Notes under the pieces: model-generated
The model's database searches: none
What the model saw: only the letters and a program-made list of their open reading frames with translations
What the model was told of the DNA's origin: nothing
Made by a program: the position numbers and the translations under genes
Assembly (NCBI RefSeq): GCF_000454545.1
Contig: NZ_CM002139.1
Span: 2,039,632-2,103,631 of the forward strand
Direction: 5' to 3'
Source: Xanthomonas cassavae CFBP 4642
Lineage (GTDB): Bacteria; Pseudomonadota; Gammaproteobacteria; Xanthomonadales; Xanthomonadaceae
DNA: 64,000 nucleotides
In this document: positions 21,026-30,584 of the stretch, one piece after another
Layout: each line of letters begins with the position of its first letter
Position numbering within the stretch: position 1 is the first letter of the stretch

Positions 21026-21518
21026 CCGGGTACGGCGAGGCGGGCGCAGCTGCCGGCAACACGGGTGCGGGCGGCGCAGGCCGCCGGAAAACAGCCGCCG
21101 CCACCATGACGCCGCACCGATCGCAGCCCACGGGTGCCCGTCGCAGGCGCCGCGGCGTCGCGTGCGGAAGAGGGGCTGCTTGGCGGGTGACACGTTCGGC
21201 AAGAGAGTGGGGCGGCGACACGGAGCGGGGCGCGATAGTGACCCATCACGCAGGACGAAACCGCCGCAGCTGCGACGGTTTCGTCCGTATACGCGAAGGG
21301 ACTGCATCAGGCAACGCGGCCCCGTGCACCTGTGCGGTGCTGCGACAGGGTATCCGTATGCCAGCGGCGAAGACTGCGGCCCGTCGGCTGTACCCGGCTT
21401 GAAGCAGGCACGGGCGGTGGGCAATGTCCTCACTTCCGCCAGGGAGCGCCGAACCCGGCCCACCCTATCCTTGCCTGCATCCCTATCTTGCCATCGGTGC
21501 CGTGCTCCAGGGCACGGT
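21026..21518. other. Intergenic region with a strong palindrome
   Basis: These 493 bases lie between two minus-strand genes. Part may belong to the 5' end of the gene at 20333-21025 if it starts further upstream. The clearest signal is the nested palindrome at 21253-21286. I see no separate gene. Confidence 0.5.
21253..21286. repeat. 34-bp nested palindrome
   Basis: Eleven-base arms GGACGAAACCG (21253-21263) and CGGTTTCGTCC (21276-21286) pair perfectly, and the loop contains a second perfect palindrome, CGCAGCTGCG (21265-21274). No T-run follows on either strand. It could be a factor-dependent terminator for the cytochrome operon, an operator, or a REP-like unit. Confidence 0.7.
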
Positions 21519-21908
21519 TCAGTGCAAGGTGTTGAGGTAGGCGATCAGGGCGTCCAGTTCCTTTTCGTCTTCCAGGCCCTCGTACTTCATCTTGGTGCCC
21601 GGCAGCGCCTTCTTGGAATCCTGTTTGAGGAAGCCCTTCAGGCTGGCCGCATCCCAGGTGCGCTTGCTTGCCTTGAGTTCCGGCGAATAGCCGCTGAAGT
21701 CCGCCACGGTGCCGGCTTGACGGTCGACGATGCCGAACAGCGAGGGGCCCTTCTTGTTCTTGCCTTGGGTGGCGCTGTGGCATTCGGCACATTCGGTGGT
21801 GAACACGCTCTTGCCATCGGCGGCACGTGCCGGGGTAGCCAGGGTGGTGCCGGCCAGCAGCAGGCCGGCCAGCGAAGCGCACATCAGGGTCTTGTTGAAT
21901 GGATGCAT
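21519..21908 (-). CDS. Small periplasmic c-type cytochrome (class I)
   Basis: This 129-aa protein has a signal peptide (KTLMCASLAGLLLAGTTLA) and one heme site CAECH (Cys40, Cys43, His44). A likely axial Met is at 108 (GTKMKY), with the class I ending LIAYLNTLH. It resembles cytochrome c2/c550-type electron carriers. It follows the outer-membrane-type heme protein by only 35 nt, suggesting an electron shuttle between the b561 and the barrel. The ccm genes needed for its maturation lie nearby. Confidence 0.93.
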   Translation of the reverse strand: MHPFNKTLMCASLAGLLLAGTTLATPARAADGKSVFTTECAECHSATQGKNKKGPSLFGIVDRQAGTVADFSGYSPELKASKRTWDAASLKGFLKQDSKKALPGTKMKYEGLEDEKELDALIAYLNTLH

Positions 21909-21943
21909 GTGGGTCCGTACGGTTGCGTGCAGCGTGGGGGAGG

Positions 21944-23290
21944 TCAGAACGTCAGGTTGACCGACATCGTGAAGCTGTTGAGATCGCGCGGATTGGTGAG
22001 TGGCGGCCCGCCGAACACGTTGGACGTACTGCCGTTGAACTTGTCGAAACGGAACCAGCCGGCCGACAGGCGCAGGTTGGCCATCGAGGTGTAGGTGCCG
22101 TCCTTGCCGAACGGAGTCCAGTACAGAAGGATCAGGTTGCTGGTGGTGTCGGGGATGCCCACCGGCAGGTAGCGCGCCGCATCGAACGAGCCGCTGTTGA
22201 TCATGTGCGCGGCCAGCACGCCGTAGGTCTGCTTGAACGCGTAGTTCATGCTGATGGTCTGGTCACGCACGCTGCCGCGGTCGAGTATCGGCAAGGTCGG
22301 GTCGGCCGATACCAGTGGGCTGCCGTATTTGCGCCGCTCGTAGATGTTGACGTAGGCCAGCGAGAGCACATGCTCGCGGGTGCCGAGGAACTGATAGGTC
22401 AGGTCGTAACCGAAGTCGGTCAGGTCGTCGCTGGGTCCGTTGCGCGGACGCTGGCGGCGTGTATTGAGCGCGGTCAGGCCCACCGAGAAGAACTGCCGCT
22501 TCATGTCCTTCATATAGGCCAGGCGCGCATAGCTGGTGTCGCTGAGCTTGCCCGGGTCGCCGTTGATCGGCCAGCCGAGGCGATCTTGCGCCGAGGGCGA
22601 CAAGGCACTGTAGCTGCCCACTTCGCCATACCAGTTCTTGTCGAACAGCCCGTACACGCTGGCGCCGATCACGCGGTTGGACAGCGACGAGGAGCTGAGC
22701 ATGGTGGACGCGCCGCCGTTGGAGGCCGGGGTCAGCGTGGAGGCATTGGGCAACACGTGGATCGGGTCGGAAATGCCCGGATTATTGTTGACGCTGACAC
22801 CGATCATGGCGTCTTTGCCGGCCATTTCGAACGGCTTGCTGACAAAGCGCAGATCCACATCGTCCAGGCGCGTATCGAAGGTGGCGTTGCCGCTGTTGTT
22901 GGAGCGGATCTTGGAGTAGCCGCCGACGTTGTCGCTGACCCGGCCGGCCAGATACAGGTCGGCCTGGGTCAGCCGCGCGGTGCTGTCGCCGCGGCTGGGA
23001 TTGCTGCGCGCCCAGGTGAGCTGGCCGGAGACCGGAATCTTGGTGCCCTCGCCATTGGTATCGGTGAACCCGCCCAGTTTGAAGCGCATGCCATAGGGCG
23101 TGAGGGAGGGGCCGTAGGAACCGACATGGCAATCCGCGCACGAAGAACCGGTCTGGCGTGCGAACGAGGGGATCGCCTGCGCCTGCGTGCTGGTCAGCAG
23201 CAACAGCGGACCGGACACGCACAACAAGGACGTCAGGGAGACAGTGCACGATGCGGCGGCGCGGCGCGAAGCAGGCTGGGAAGTAGGCAT
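21944..23290 (-). CDS. Outer-membrane-type barrel protein with one N-terminal c-heme site
   Basis: This 448-aa protein has a signal peptide (SLLCVSGPLLLLTSTQAQA) and a heme-attachment site SSCADCH at residues 49-55 right after cleavage. About 380 residues of amphipathic strands ending in MSVNLTF follow, the C-terminal Phe expected of a beta-barrel. I infer a heme plug or entrance fused to a porin-like barrel. An AAGGA ribosome site precedes the ATG at 23290, and the longer upstream open frame is a shadow of the b561 gene. It lies between cytochrome b561 and cytochrome c genes on the same strand. I do not recognise a named family. Confidence 0.8.
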   Translation of the reverse strand: MPTSQPASRRAAASCTVSLTSLLCVSGPLLLLTSTQAQAIPSFARQTGSSCADCHVGSYGPSLTPYGMRFKLGGFTDTNGEGTKIPVSGQLTWARSNPSRGDSTARLTQADLYLAGRVSDNVGGYSKIRSNNSGNATFDTRLDDVDLRFVSKPFEMAGKDAMIGVSVNNNPGISDPIHVLPNASTLTPASNGGASTMLSSSSLSNRVIGASVYGLFDKNWYGEVGSYSALSPSAQDRLGWPINGDPGKLSDTSYARLAYMKDMKRQFFSVGLTALNTRRQRPRNGPSDDLTDFGYDLTYQFLGTREHVLSLAYVNIYERRKYGSPLVSADPTLPILDRGSVRDQTISMNYAFKQTYGVLAAHMINSGSFDAARYLPVGIPDTTSNLILLYWTPFGKDGTYTSMANLRLSAGWFRFDKFNGSTSNVFGGPPLTNPRDLNSFTMSVNLTF

Positions 23291-23361
23291 GGGAAGTCCT
23301 TGTTCGACGGAACGGGGTAAGGCGGGGCGGAAACGGCGGCGGGCGGGGGAACCGGTAGTGC

Positions 23362-23982
23362 TCATGCGTGCTTGCCGGGCAATACGCGGCGCAGCAGGCC
23401 ATCGCGCAGTACCAGGTGGTGCCAGAGCGCGGCGCCGATGTGCACCAGCACCAGGGCCAGCAACGCCCAGGCGGCATTCAGATGCCAGGCACCCAGGGTG
23501 TCGCCCAGGTCTGCGTCGGCTTCCACCACGTTGGGCAGGGCCAGGCCGAACAGATAGACCGTCTTGCCGAAGGCGTTGCTGAGCGACCAGCCGATCAGCG
23601 GCAGCGCGAGCATCAGGCCGTACATCGCCAGATGGGTGCCGCCGGCGGCCAGACGCATGAGCAGCGATGCAGGTGGGCCGGGCGGCAGCGTGCGCAGCCG
23701 CAGGCGCAGGCCCACCCGCAGCACGAACAACAGCAGCACCATCAGGCCGAAATGGCGGTGGCCTTCCAGCAGCCATTGGCGCAGTGCGCGCCCATCCAGC
23801 TCGGCGCGCAACAGGATCAAGGTGGCCGCCATTACCAGGCACAGCACCGTCAGCCAATGCAGCACGCGCATGGGTTTGGGCAGCGGAACGACGCGCGCGG
23901 CCGGCGCGGTCTGTTCCGGCAGTGGCAGCGTGGGGGCGCTGGCGGTGGCTGCCGTATCGGGCGCCTGAGGGGATGAACGCAT
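23362..23982 (-). CDS. Cytochrome b561-type membrane protein
   Basis: This 206-aa four-helix protein has the His pattern of bacterial cytochrome b561: MRVLHWLTVLCL, GHRHFGLMVLLLF, GTHLAMYGLMLALP and WHLNAAWALLALVLVHIGAALWHH (given in parts). It has a Pro/Ala-rich N-terminal tail. It would carry electrons from quinol to a periplasmic acceptor. It is the first gene of the minus-strand cytochrome group, about 70 nt before the barrel gene. The start at MRSSPQAPD is chosen because the earlier frame lacks domain character; a start at MRVLHW is possible. Confidence 0.88.
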   Translation of the reverse strand: MRSSPQAPDTAATASAPTLPLPEQTAPAARVVPLPKPMRVLHWLTVLCLVMAATLILLRAELDGRALRQWLLEGHRHFGLMVLLLFVLRVGLRLRLRTLPPGPPASLLMRLAAGGTHLAMYGLMLALPLIGWSLSNAFGKTVYLFGLALPNVVEADADLGDTLGAWHLNAAWALLALVLVHIGAALWHHLVLRDGLLRRVLPGKHA

Positions 23983-24294
23983 CTGGTCGGTGTCCTCACC
24001 GGTGGTGGTCGTTGGTTCCGGCAGTTCGCACTGTGCTGCCAGGCTTGGCTCCCCACGCCGGCCGAACGGCGGCCAAGTGAGCGTGCACCGATATGTGCGG
24101 CAATGCCGATGAAAGGTTGCATCGCGCCAACGAATTTTTATCGCATCGTTGCGCGGTCGATGAGGCGTAGCACCGGTTGCTGCGCTTGCGCGGACGCGGC
24201 TTCGCAGGGTCGTGACGTCGCGCAACCTTTCGCGCATCCCGGCGCACTCAGGCATGTCGCACTACGTGCAGTCAGTGGTTACGCCCATCCGATC
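23983..24294. other. Divergent intergenic region, cytochrome group / polysaccharide cluster
   Basis: These 312 bases separate the minus-strand b561 gene from the plus-strand polysaccharide genes and should hold promoters for both. It has a locally AT-richer stretch around 24110-24150. A weak plus-strand promoter candidate is TTGCAT (24117-24122) with TATCGC (24139-24144) after a 16-nt spacer; the -10 matches poorly. No gene seen. Confidence 0.4.
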
Positions 24295-24732
24295 ATGGCC
24301 TTCGAACCCATCCAGTTGCATACCCACGGCGACGATCGCGGGCTGCTCATCTCGTTGGAGCAGCAGCGCAATGTCCCGTTCGAGATACGTCGCGTGTACT
24401 ACCTGTTCGGCACGCGCGATGACGTGCATCGTGGCCAGCACGCGCACCGGCAGCTCAATCAACTGGCCGTGGCCCTGCATGGCTCGGTGACGATTCTGCT
24501 CGACGACGGCAAGGGCGATGGCCCGACCGAGGTGCGCCTGGACGACCCGTCGCAAGGACTGCTGCTGGGCCGCATGGTATGGCGCGACCTGCATCGCTTC
24601 AGCCCCGACTGCGTGCTGATGGTGCTGGCCGACCAGTTCTACGATCCCGCCGACTACATTCTCGATTACGACCAGTTCCTCAGCGAAGTGCGCGCTGGCA
24701 GCGGTCTGGATGCACGCAGGCTGGAAGCATGA
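24295..24732 (+). CDS. fdtA: Sugar 3,4-ketoisomerase, FdtA/WxcM C-terminal type
   Basis: This 145-aa cupin-type enzyme converts dTDP-4-keto-6-deoxyglucose to the 3-keto sugar. The family's RRVYYLFGTRDDVHRGQHAH segment with its catalytic His residues is present, followed by LNQLAVALHGSV and a closing DYDQFL. ATG 24295 (MAFEPIQLH) is the natural family start; the frame is open further upstream but not conserved-looking. Its stop overlaps the next start. With the FdtB-like aminotransferase and the acyltransferase it gives a Fuc3NAc- or Qui3NAc-type donor. Which epimer is made cannot be decided here. Confidence 0.88.
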   Translation: MAFEPIQLHTHGDDRGLLISLEQQRNVPFEIRRVYYLFGTRDDVHRGQHAHRQLNQLAVALHGSVTILLDDGKGDGPTEVRLDDPSQGLLLGRMVWRDLHRFSPDCVLMVLADQFYDPADYILDYDQFLSEVRAGSGLDARRLEA

Positions 24733-25400
24733 GCGTGCACAAGCCCCTGGTGATCGTGGGTGCAGGCGAATTTGCGCAGATCGCCTGCGAGTATTTTCAG
24801 CACGACAGCGACTACACGGTGGTGGCCTTCAGCGTGGAGCGCGACTTCCTGTTGCGGCCCACGCTGGCCGAGTTGCCGGTGGTGGCCTACGAAGAGCTCG
24901 AGCAGCGCTATCCGCCCGAACAGTACGAGGTCTTCGTCGCCATCCCGGCCACGCAGCTCAATCGCCTGCGGACGCGCTTTTTCCAGGACATGCTACGGCG
25001 TGGCTATCGCTGCGCCAGCTATGTCAGCTCGCGTGCGTTCGTCTGGCGCAATGCGCAGATCGGCGCCAACTGTTTCCTGTTCGAAGGCAACGTGATCCAG
25101 CCATTCACCCGGATCGGCGACAACTGCATCCTGTGGAGCGGCAACCATGTCGGCCACCGCACCGTGGTGCAGGACAATGTCTTCATCGCCTCGCACGCGG
25201 TGATTTCCGGCTATTGCGAGATCGGGCGCGGCAGCTTCATCGGTGTCAACGCCACGCTCAGCGACAAGGTGCGCATCGCCGCCGACAACATCATCGGCGC
25301 CGGTGCGCTGGTCACCCGGCACACCGATGCAGAGCGTGTCTACGTCGGCTCGCCGGCGCGCGCGGTGGCCGGCAGATCCAGCTTCGACGTGGAGCTGTGA
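24729..25400 (+). CDS. Left-handed beta-helix sugar acyltransferase
   Basis: The protein has 223 aa. The N-terminal part is a PglD-like nucleotide/sugar-binding half (PLVIVGAGEFAQIACEYFQ). Hexapeptide repeats follow (IGANCFLFEGNVIQPFTRIG, GHRTVVQDNVFIASHAVISG), with the catalytic His probably in ASHAVISGYCEIG, and the protein ends YVGSPARAVAG. It probably N-acetylates the amino sugar made by the aminotransferase at 27.3 kb (FdtC-like role), though O-acetylation of the glycan is possible. ATGA overlap with fdtA. Confidence 0.85.
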   Translation: MSVHKPLVIVGAGEFAQIACEYFQHDSDYTVVAFSVERDFLLRPTLAELPVVAYEELEQRYPPEQYEVFVAIPATQLNRLRTRFFQDMLRRGYRCASYVSSRAFVWRNAQIGANCFLFEGNVIQPFTRIGDNCILWSGNHVGHRTVVQDNVFIASHAVISGYCEIGRGSFIGVNATLSDKVRIAADNIIGAGALVTRHTDAERVYVGSPARAVAGRSSFDVEL

Positions 25401-25402
25401 GC

Positions 25403-26356
25403 ATGTTTGCCTGGACCAAGCGCGGCCTGGTCTTCGACGTCGCACGCGATGGCGTGGGCGGCTGGATGCAGCACGCCGCGCTGACGCCGACGCCCTATCG
25501 GTTGTCTGCGCAGGTGCTGCGTGTCTATGCGGGCTTTCGCGATGCGCAGGGCGTGAGCCGGATCGGCTATGTGGACGTACGCGCCGAAGCACCGACGCAG
25601 ATCGTCGGCGTCAGCCCGCAGCCGGTGCTGGACATCGGCCGCGCTGGCTGTTTCGACGACAACGGCATGATTCTCGGCGATGTGGTGGCCGGGCCGGATG
25701 GGCTGTACATGTTCTATGTCGGCTTCCAGCGTGTGGCCAAGGCCAAGTTCCTGGCCTTCACCGGGCTTGCACTGTCCCGCGATGGTGGCGAGCGTTTCCA
25801 GCGCTTGCAGGACACCCCGCTGCTGGATCGCGCGCCCGGGCGCAGCACGATCGCCGCGGTGCATTCGGCACGCTTCGAGGAGGGGCGGTGGCGGCTGTGG
25901 TACGCGGTGGGCGACGATTGGGAAACCATCGGCGGCCAGCCGTATCCGCGCTACCACATCCGCTATGCGGAGACCGACGACCTGCGCCATATCCCTGCCG
26001 ACGACGCAGTGTGCCTGCGTCCGCAGGGCGACGAATACCGCATCGGCCGCCCGCGCGTGTATCGCCTGGGCGATCGCTATCTGATGTATTTCACCCGCGG
26101 CGATACGCACGGCGGTTATTTCCCGGGTTTCGCGTCCAGTCGCGACGGTGTGCAGTGGCAGCGCGATGACAGTCAGCTGGGGCTGCAGCGGTCCGAGCAC
26201 GGCTGGGATGCGCAGACGCTCTGTTACCCGGCCTTGATCCAGCAGCATGATCGGGTGTTGATGTTCTACAACGGCAATGCGATGGGGCAGGCCGGCTTCG
26301 GCCTGGCCGATGCCGCGTTGCCGCCGGGCTTGCAGGGGCGCCATGTTTTCGGTTAG
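25403..26356 (+). CDS. Beta-propeller glycosidase-like protein
   Basis: This 317-aa protein has repeated propeller-type blocks: GMILGDVVAGPDGLYMFYVG, SRDGGERFQRLQDTPLLDR, GRWRLWYAVGDDWET, GRPRVYRLGDRYLMYFTRG and RVLMFYNGNAMGQAGFG. These are the blade motifs of GH32/43/130-like enzymes. There is no signal peptide, so it appears cytoplasmic. Many such proteins in polysaccharide clusters have no known activity. Its end overlaps the next gene by 14 nt. Fold confidence is good; catalytic activity is unproven. Confidence 0.75.
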   Translation: MFAWTKRGLVFDVARDGVGGWMQHAALTPTPYRLSAQVLRVYAGFRDAQGVSRIGYVDVRAEAPTQIVGVSPQPVLDIGRAGCFDDNGMILGDVVAGPDGLYMFYVGFQRVAKAKFLAFTGLALSRDGGERFQRLQDTPLLDRAPGRSTIAAVHSARFEEGRWRLWYAVGDDWETIGGQPYPRYHIRYAETDDLRHIPADDAVCLRPQGDEYRIGRPRVYRLGDRYLMYFTRGDTHGGYFPGFASSRDGVQWQRDDSQLGLQRSEHGWDAQTLCYPALIQQHDRVLMFYNGNAMGQAGFGLADAALPPGLQGRHVFG

Positions 26357-27275
26357 GCCGTATCTCCCCGGCGATGCGCCTGCCTGGGATGCCCTGGTGG
26401 CGTCCTCGCGCAATGGCAATGTGTTGCATCGGCGCGGCTACATGGACTATCACGCCGACCGCTTCGTGGACGCATCGTTGCTGATCGAACGCGGTGGCGA
26501 GGTGGTGGCGGTGTTGCCGGCGAACGTGGACGGCGAGTGTGTCAGCAGCCACGCCGGCCTGACCTATGCTGGCCTGCTGTCGTCCACGGCCTTGCGCGCG
26601 GGAGCGACCTTGCAGGTGTTCGAACAGATCGCCGCGCACTATCGCGCGTGCGGGATGCGCGAGCTTGTGTACAAGCCGGTGCCGCATATCTTTCATGCGT
26701 ATCCGGCCGAAGAAGACCTGTATGCCCTGCATCGCGTGGGCGCGCAGCTGTACCGGCGCGATCTGTCCTCGGCGATCGCGTTGCGCGAGCCGTTTGCCTT
26801 CAGCGCCGAACGTCGACGCTCGCTGGGCAAGGCACGCAAGGCCGGTATGCAGATCCAGGCCAGCACCCGACTCGATGAATTTCATGCCCTGCTGACCGAG
26901 GTGTTGCAGCGCCATCACGTGGCGCCGACCCATCGGCTGGACGAGCTGCAATTGCTGCAACGCCGGTTTCCGCAGCAGATCGTGCTGCATGAGGCGCGGG
27001 CCGAAGGGGAGCTGTTGGCGGCAGCGCTGGTACTGGATTTTGGTCGCAGCGTGCACACCCAGTATTTGGCGGTGTCCGCGCGCGGTCGCCAGCTGGATGC
27101 GCTGAGCCTGCTGCTGGCCGAGCTGATCACCCAGGTGTATGCGCAGCGCCATTACTTCAGCTTCGGTATCTCGACCGAGCAGGCCGGCCAGGTGCTCAAC
27201 GACGGTCTGGTCGAACAAAAGGAACGTTTCGGCGCACGCGCCGTGGTGCAGGATTTTTATCGGTGGATGCTGTAA
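26343..27275 (+). CDS. GNAT/FemAB-like N-acyltransferase
   Basis: This 310-aa protein begins [19 protein letters not shown], a typical GNAT entry, with the later half [39 protein letters not shown] and [13 protein letters not shown]. It resembles the double-GNAT proteins found in surface polysaccharide clusters, which are thought to acylate amino sugars. The start ATG lies inside the end of the upstream gene, and the stop forms TAATG with the aminotransferase gene. The substrate is unknown. Confidence 0.75.
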   Translation: MFSVRPYLPGDAPAWDALVASSRNGNVLHRRGYMDYHADRFVDASLLIERGGEVVAVLPANVDGECVSSHAGLTYAGLLSSTALRAGATLQVFEQIAAHYRACGMRELVYKPVPHIFHAYPAEEDLYALHRVGAQLYRRDLSSAIALREPFAFSAERRRSLGKARKAGMQIQASTRLDEFHALLTEVLQRHHVAPTHRLDELQLLQRRFPQQIVLHEARAEGELLAAALVLDFGRSVHTQYLAVSARGRQLDALSLLLAELITQVYAQRHYFSFGISTEQAGQVLNDGLVEQKERFGARAVVQDFYRWML

Positions 27276-28387
27276 TGGATGTGCCGTTCCTGGATTTGCG
27301 CGCGGTCAATGCGCGGTATGCGGATGAGCTGAAGGTCGCTGCGGCGCGGGTGATCGATGCCGGCTGGTATGTGCTTGGGCAGGAGCTGGCCGCCTTCGAG
27401 GAAGAATTCGCCAGCTACTGCGGCGCCGCGCAGACGGTGGGTGTGGGCAACGGGCTGGATGCGTTGTCGCTGATCCTGCGCGGCTATCGCGAGCTGGGCG
27501 TATTGCGCGAGGGCGACGAAATCATCGTGCCCGCCAATACCTTCATTGCCACCTTTCTTGCGATCAGTCAGAACCACCTGGTGCTGGTGCCGGTGGAGCC
27601 GGACCCTGCGACCTTCAACATCGACCCGGCCAGCGTGGAGAAGGCGATCAGCCCGCGCACGCGCGCCATCATGGCGGTGCATCTGTACGGGCAGCTGGTG
27701 GATATGGCGGCGCTACAGACGCTGGCGCATCGCTACGGGCTGCTGTTGATCGAAGATGCCGCGCAGGCGCATGGCGCCAGCGCGCACGGGCGCCGTGCCG
27801 GCGCTTTTGGCGATGCGGCGGCGTTCAGTTTTTTCCCGACCAAGAACCTGGGCGCACTCGGCGATGGCGGCGCAGTGGTGACCTCGGATACGCGCCTGGC
27901 CGAGCGCATCCGCGCGCTGCGCAACTATGGTTCGCAGGTGAAGTATCACTACCTTTGCCAGGGCGTGAACTCGCGGCTGGACGAGATGCAGGCGGCGTTC
28001 CTGCGGGTCAAGTTGGGCTATCTGGACGATGAGATCGCCCGCCGCCGCGCGGTGGCGCAGCGCTACCTGCACGGCATCGACAACTCCCTGATCACGCTGC
28101 CGACGGTGGTGGCCGAAGCGCAGCACGTCTGGCATCTGTTCGTGGTGCGCAGCGCCCAGCGCGATGCCTTGCAGGCGCATCTGCTGCGCTCGGGCATCCA
28201 TACCCAGATCCATTACCCGGTGCCGCCGCACCGGCAGCCGGCCTACACCACTTTGGGCGATGCCTGCCTGCCGGTGAGCGAGCGACTGCACCGCGAGGTG
28301 CTGAGCCTGCCGATGGGGCCTGCACTGGACGATGCGTCGGTTGCGCGCGTAATTGCCGCATGCCAGTCGTTTGGTGCCGCTGCATGA
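27275..28387 (+). CDS. fdtB: PLP-dependent sugar aminotransferase, FdtB-like (DegT/DnrJ/EryC1)
   Basis: This 370-aa enzyme starts [19 protein letters not shown]. Family landmarks are [41 protein letters not shown] and the PLP-binding Lys in [17 protein letters not shown]. The protein ends with the usual LPMGPALDD. Together with the FdtA-like isomerase it should make dTDP-3-amino-3,6-dideoxyhexose from the 3-keto sugar. TAATG overlap with the GNAT gene and ATGA overlap with wzx show a tightly packed operon. Confidence 0.9.
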   Translation: MDVPFLDLRAVNARYADELKVAAARVIDAGWYVLGQELAAFEEEFASYCGAAQTVGVGNGLDALSLILRGYRELGVLREGDEIIVPANTFIATFLAISQNHLVLVPVEPDPATFNIDPASVEKAISPRTRAIMAVHLYGQLVDMAALQTLAHRYGLLLIEDAAQAHGASAHGRRAGAFGDAAAFSFFPTKNLGALGDGGAVVTSDTRLAERIRALRNYGSQVKYHYLCQGVNSRLDEMQAAFLRVKLGYLDDEIARRRAVAQRYLHGIDNSLITLPTVVAEAQHVWHLFVVRSAQRDALQAHLLRSGIHTQIHYPVPPHRQPAYTTLGDACLPVSERLHREVLSLPMGPALDDASVARVIAACQSFGAAA

Positions 28388-29637
28388 ATGTCGTGCGCAG
28401 CAGCGCCTACACCGGCGTTGCGACGCTGGCCAAGCTGCTGGCCGCGCTGGTGGTTGTGAAGTTGGTGGCGGTCTACGCCGGCCCGCAGGGGGTCGGCCGG
28501 CTGGGCCAGTTCCTCAATCTGATGTCGGTACTGGCGGTGCTGGCAGGCGGCGGCATCAGTGCGGGCATCGTCAAGTACGTGGCCGAGTATCGTGACGATA
28601 CGGCTGCGCTGGCACGTCTGCTCAGCGCGGCGCTCTGGTACGCGTTCTGCGCGGCCTGCGTGATGGCGGTGCTGGCGTTGCTGTTCAGTGGCGCCATCGC
28701 CGAGCGCCTGCTCGGCGATGCGGCGTACCGGCCGCTGATCTGCGTGGTGGCGGTGGCGCAGCTGGGCATCGCACTGGCCAACTACATCCTGGCGGTGATC
28801 AACGGCTTCATGGACGTGCGCCGCCTGGCATTCGTGCAGGTCAGCGGTGCGGTGCTGAGCACGGCACTGGTGGCATGGCTGTCCAGCCGGGCACAACTGC
28901 AGGGCGCCTTGCTGGCGCTGGTGCTGGGCCAGGTGCTGTGGTTGCTGGCCGGCGTGCCGGCGCTGCGGCGCAGCAGTTATTTTCGGCGCGAGATGTTGCG
29001 CATGCGCTTCGATGCGCAGATGACGCGCAGGCTGGCGGCGTTCTCGGTGATGACGCTGACCTCCACGCTGGTGCCGCAGCTGGTGACCGTGCTGGTGCGC
29101 GACCATTTGGCGCTGCAACTCGGCTGGCAGCAGGTGGGGTACTGGCAGGCGGTGAGCCGGGTGTCGGATGCGTATCTGCTGTTCTTTACGACTGCGATCA
29201 ACGTGTATTACCTGCCCAAGCTGGCATCGCTGCAGGAGCGCGCAGCGCTCGGGCGCGAGCTGCGGGCCGCGTATCGCCATGTGCTGCCGGCGGTGATCGT
29301 GATGGCGCTAGGCGTGTACCTGTGTCGCGATTGGCTGACCTGGCTGTTGTTCGACGCCCGGTTTGCCCAGGCCATCCCGCTGTATGCCCCGCAGCTGCTG
29401 GGCGATGTGATCAAGATCGCCGCCTTCGTGCTGTCGTACGTGATGCTGGCCAAGGCGATGACGCGGCTGTTCGTGGTCTCCGAATGCGTGTTTGCCGCCA
29501 GCTATCTGGCGCTGGTGTATCTGTTCACCGCGCAATGGGGGCTGATCGGCGCGATGTATGCCTTCCTCGCCAACTACGTGCTGTATCTGCTGTTCAACAT
29601 CGTGGTGGTGCGGCGCTATCTGGTGCAGCCGGCATGA
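28384..29637 (+). CDS. wzx: Polysaccharide/O-antigen flippase (Wzx family)
   Basis: This 417-aa polytopic membrane protein has about 12 helices and begins [20 protein letters not shown]. It has the MATE/Wzx-like pattern [20 protein letters not shown] and several long hydrophobic runs up to the C-terminus ([16 protein letters not shown]). It would flip lipid-linked repeat units across the inner membrane. It is closest in style to WzxE/O-antigen translocases. It overlaps genes on both sides by four bases. Confidence 0.9.
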   Translation: MNVVRSSAYTGVATLAKLLAALVVVKLVAVYAGPQGVGRLGQFLNLMSVLAVLAGGGISAGIVKYVAEYRDDTAALARLLSAALWYAFCAACVMAVLALLFSGAIAERLLGDAAYRPLICVVAVAQLGIALANYILAVINGFMDVRRLAFVQVSGAVLSTALVAWLSSRAQLQGALLALVLGQVLWLLAGVPALRRSSYFRREMLRMRFDAQMTRRLAAFSVMTLTSTLVPQLVTVLVRDHLALQLGWQQVGYWQAVSRVSDAYLLFFTTAINVYYLPKLASLQERAALGRELRAAYRHVLPAVIVMALGVYLCRDWLTWLLFDARFAQAIPLYAPQLLGDVIKIAAFVLSYVMLAKAMTRLFVVSECVFAASYLALVYLFTAQWGLIGAMYAFLANYVLYLLFNIVVVRRYLVQPA

Positions 29638-30584
29638 GCGATTCCACCCAACCCCTCGGGCGCGCACGCTGGCCGCTGCTATCGGTGCTGATTCCGGCCT
29701 TCAACCACGAACGCTTCGTGCAACGCTGCCTGGACAGCGTGCTGGACGACCCGTACCCGTGCAAGGAACTGGTCATCATCGACGACGGCTCCAGCGACGC
29801 GACCGGCGAGAAGATTGCGCAGTGGATCGCCAGCCATGGCCACCGGCTGCCGGTGCAGTTCGTGCAGCGCGCCAATCGCGGGGTGGCGGCCACGCTCAAC
29901 GAACTGGCGCTGCGTGCGCGCGGCGAGTACCTGCGGCTGGGCGCAAGCGACGATTATCTGCTGGCCGGCGGGCTGGATGCGCAGGTGCGCTACCTGCGTG
30001 CGCATCCGCAGAAGCTGGCGGTGATCGGCGATGCCTGCGTGGTCGACCAGCATGGGCAGCTGCTGCACGGCAGCGCCATGCGCGACCTGCATCGGGTGGA
30101 TGTGGACCTGTACCGCTCCGCGTCCGGTATCCGTCGCGCGGTGATCCAGCAGTGGGGGGTCGGCGGCGCGGTGGCCTTGCTGCGTCGCAGTGCCTTCGAT
30201 GCGCGCGCCGGCTGGAACGAGTCGTTGCGGATCGAAGACTGGGATTTTTTCCTGCGCCTGGCCGCGCGTGATGCGCTGGGTTTTGTCGACGTGCCGGTGT
30301 GCGCGTACCGGTTGCATGGCCATAATCTCAGCAAGACCGTGGACGTGCACGCGCGGATTGCCAACCTGAGCGAGTCGCGTCAGGTGGCACTGCGCTGTGC
30401 GGAATTGTTCGATGCACCCGAGCGCAGCTTGCTGCACGCGCAGTCGCACTACATCGCGGCCAAGGTGGCGTTCCTGCAGCGCCGGCCGCACCGGGTGATC
30501 GTGCATCTGCTCGCCTATGCCTGGGTGTCGCTGCCGGCCAGGTGGCGGCCCAGGCAGGCGCGCAGCACGGTGAAACCGGCATGA
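29634..30584 (+). CDS. Glycosyltransferase family 2
   Basis: This 316-aa GT-A enzyme has the N-terminal WPLLSVLIPAFNHERFVQRC, the nucleotide-binding ELVIIDDGSSD and GASDDYLLAGG (DxD-like), and the later EDWDFFLRLAARD (ED-type catalytic base) with VCAYRLHGHNLSK. It adds one sugar of the repeat unit on the cytoplasmic side. Donor and acceptor are not predictable. ATGA-type overlaps on both sides. Confidence 0.93.
   Translation: MSDSTQPLGRARWPLLSVLIPAFNHERFVQRCLDSVLDDPYPCKELVIIDDGSSDATGEKIAQWIASHGHRLPVQFVQRANRGVAATLNELALRARGEYLRLGASDDYLLAGGLDAQVRYLRAHPQKLAVIGDACVVDQHGQLLHGSAMRDLHRVDVDLYRSASGIRRAVIQQWGVGGAVALLRRSAFDARAGWNESLRIEDWDFFLRLAARDALGFVDVPVCAYRLHGHNLSKTVDVHARIANLSESRQVALRCAELFDAPERSLLHAQSHYIAAKVAFLQRRPHRVIVHLLAYAWVSLPARWRPRQARSTVKPA

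Noticed and set aside
24710..25402. N-terminal extension of the propeller hydrolase
   Set aside because: The extension reads the acyltransferase gene in another frame and has arginine-rich shadow composition; the natural start is ATG 25403.
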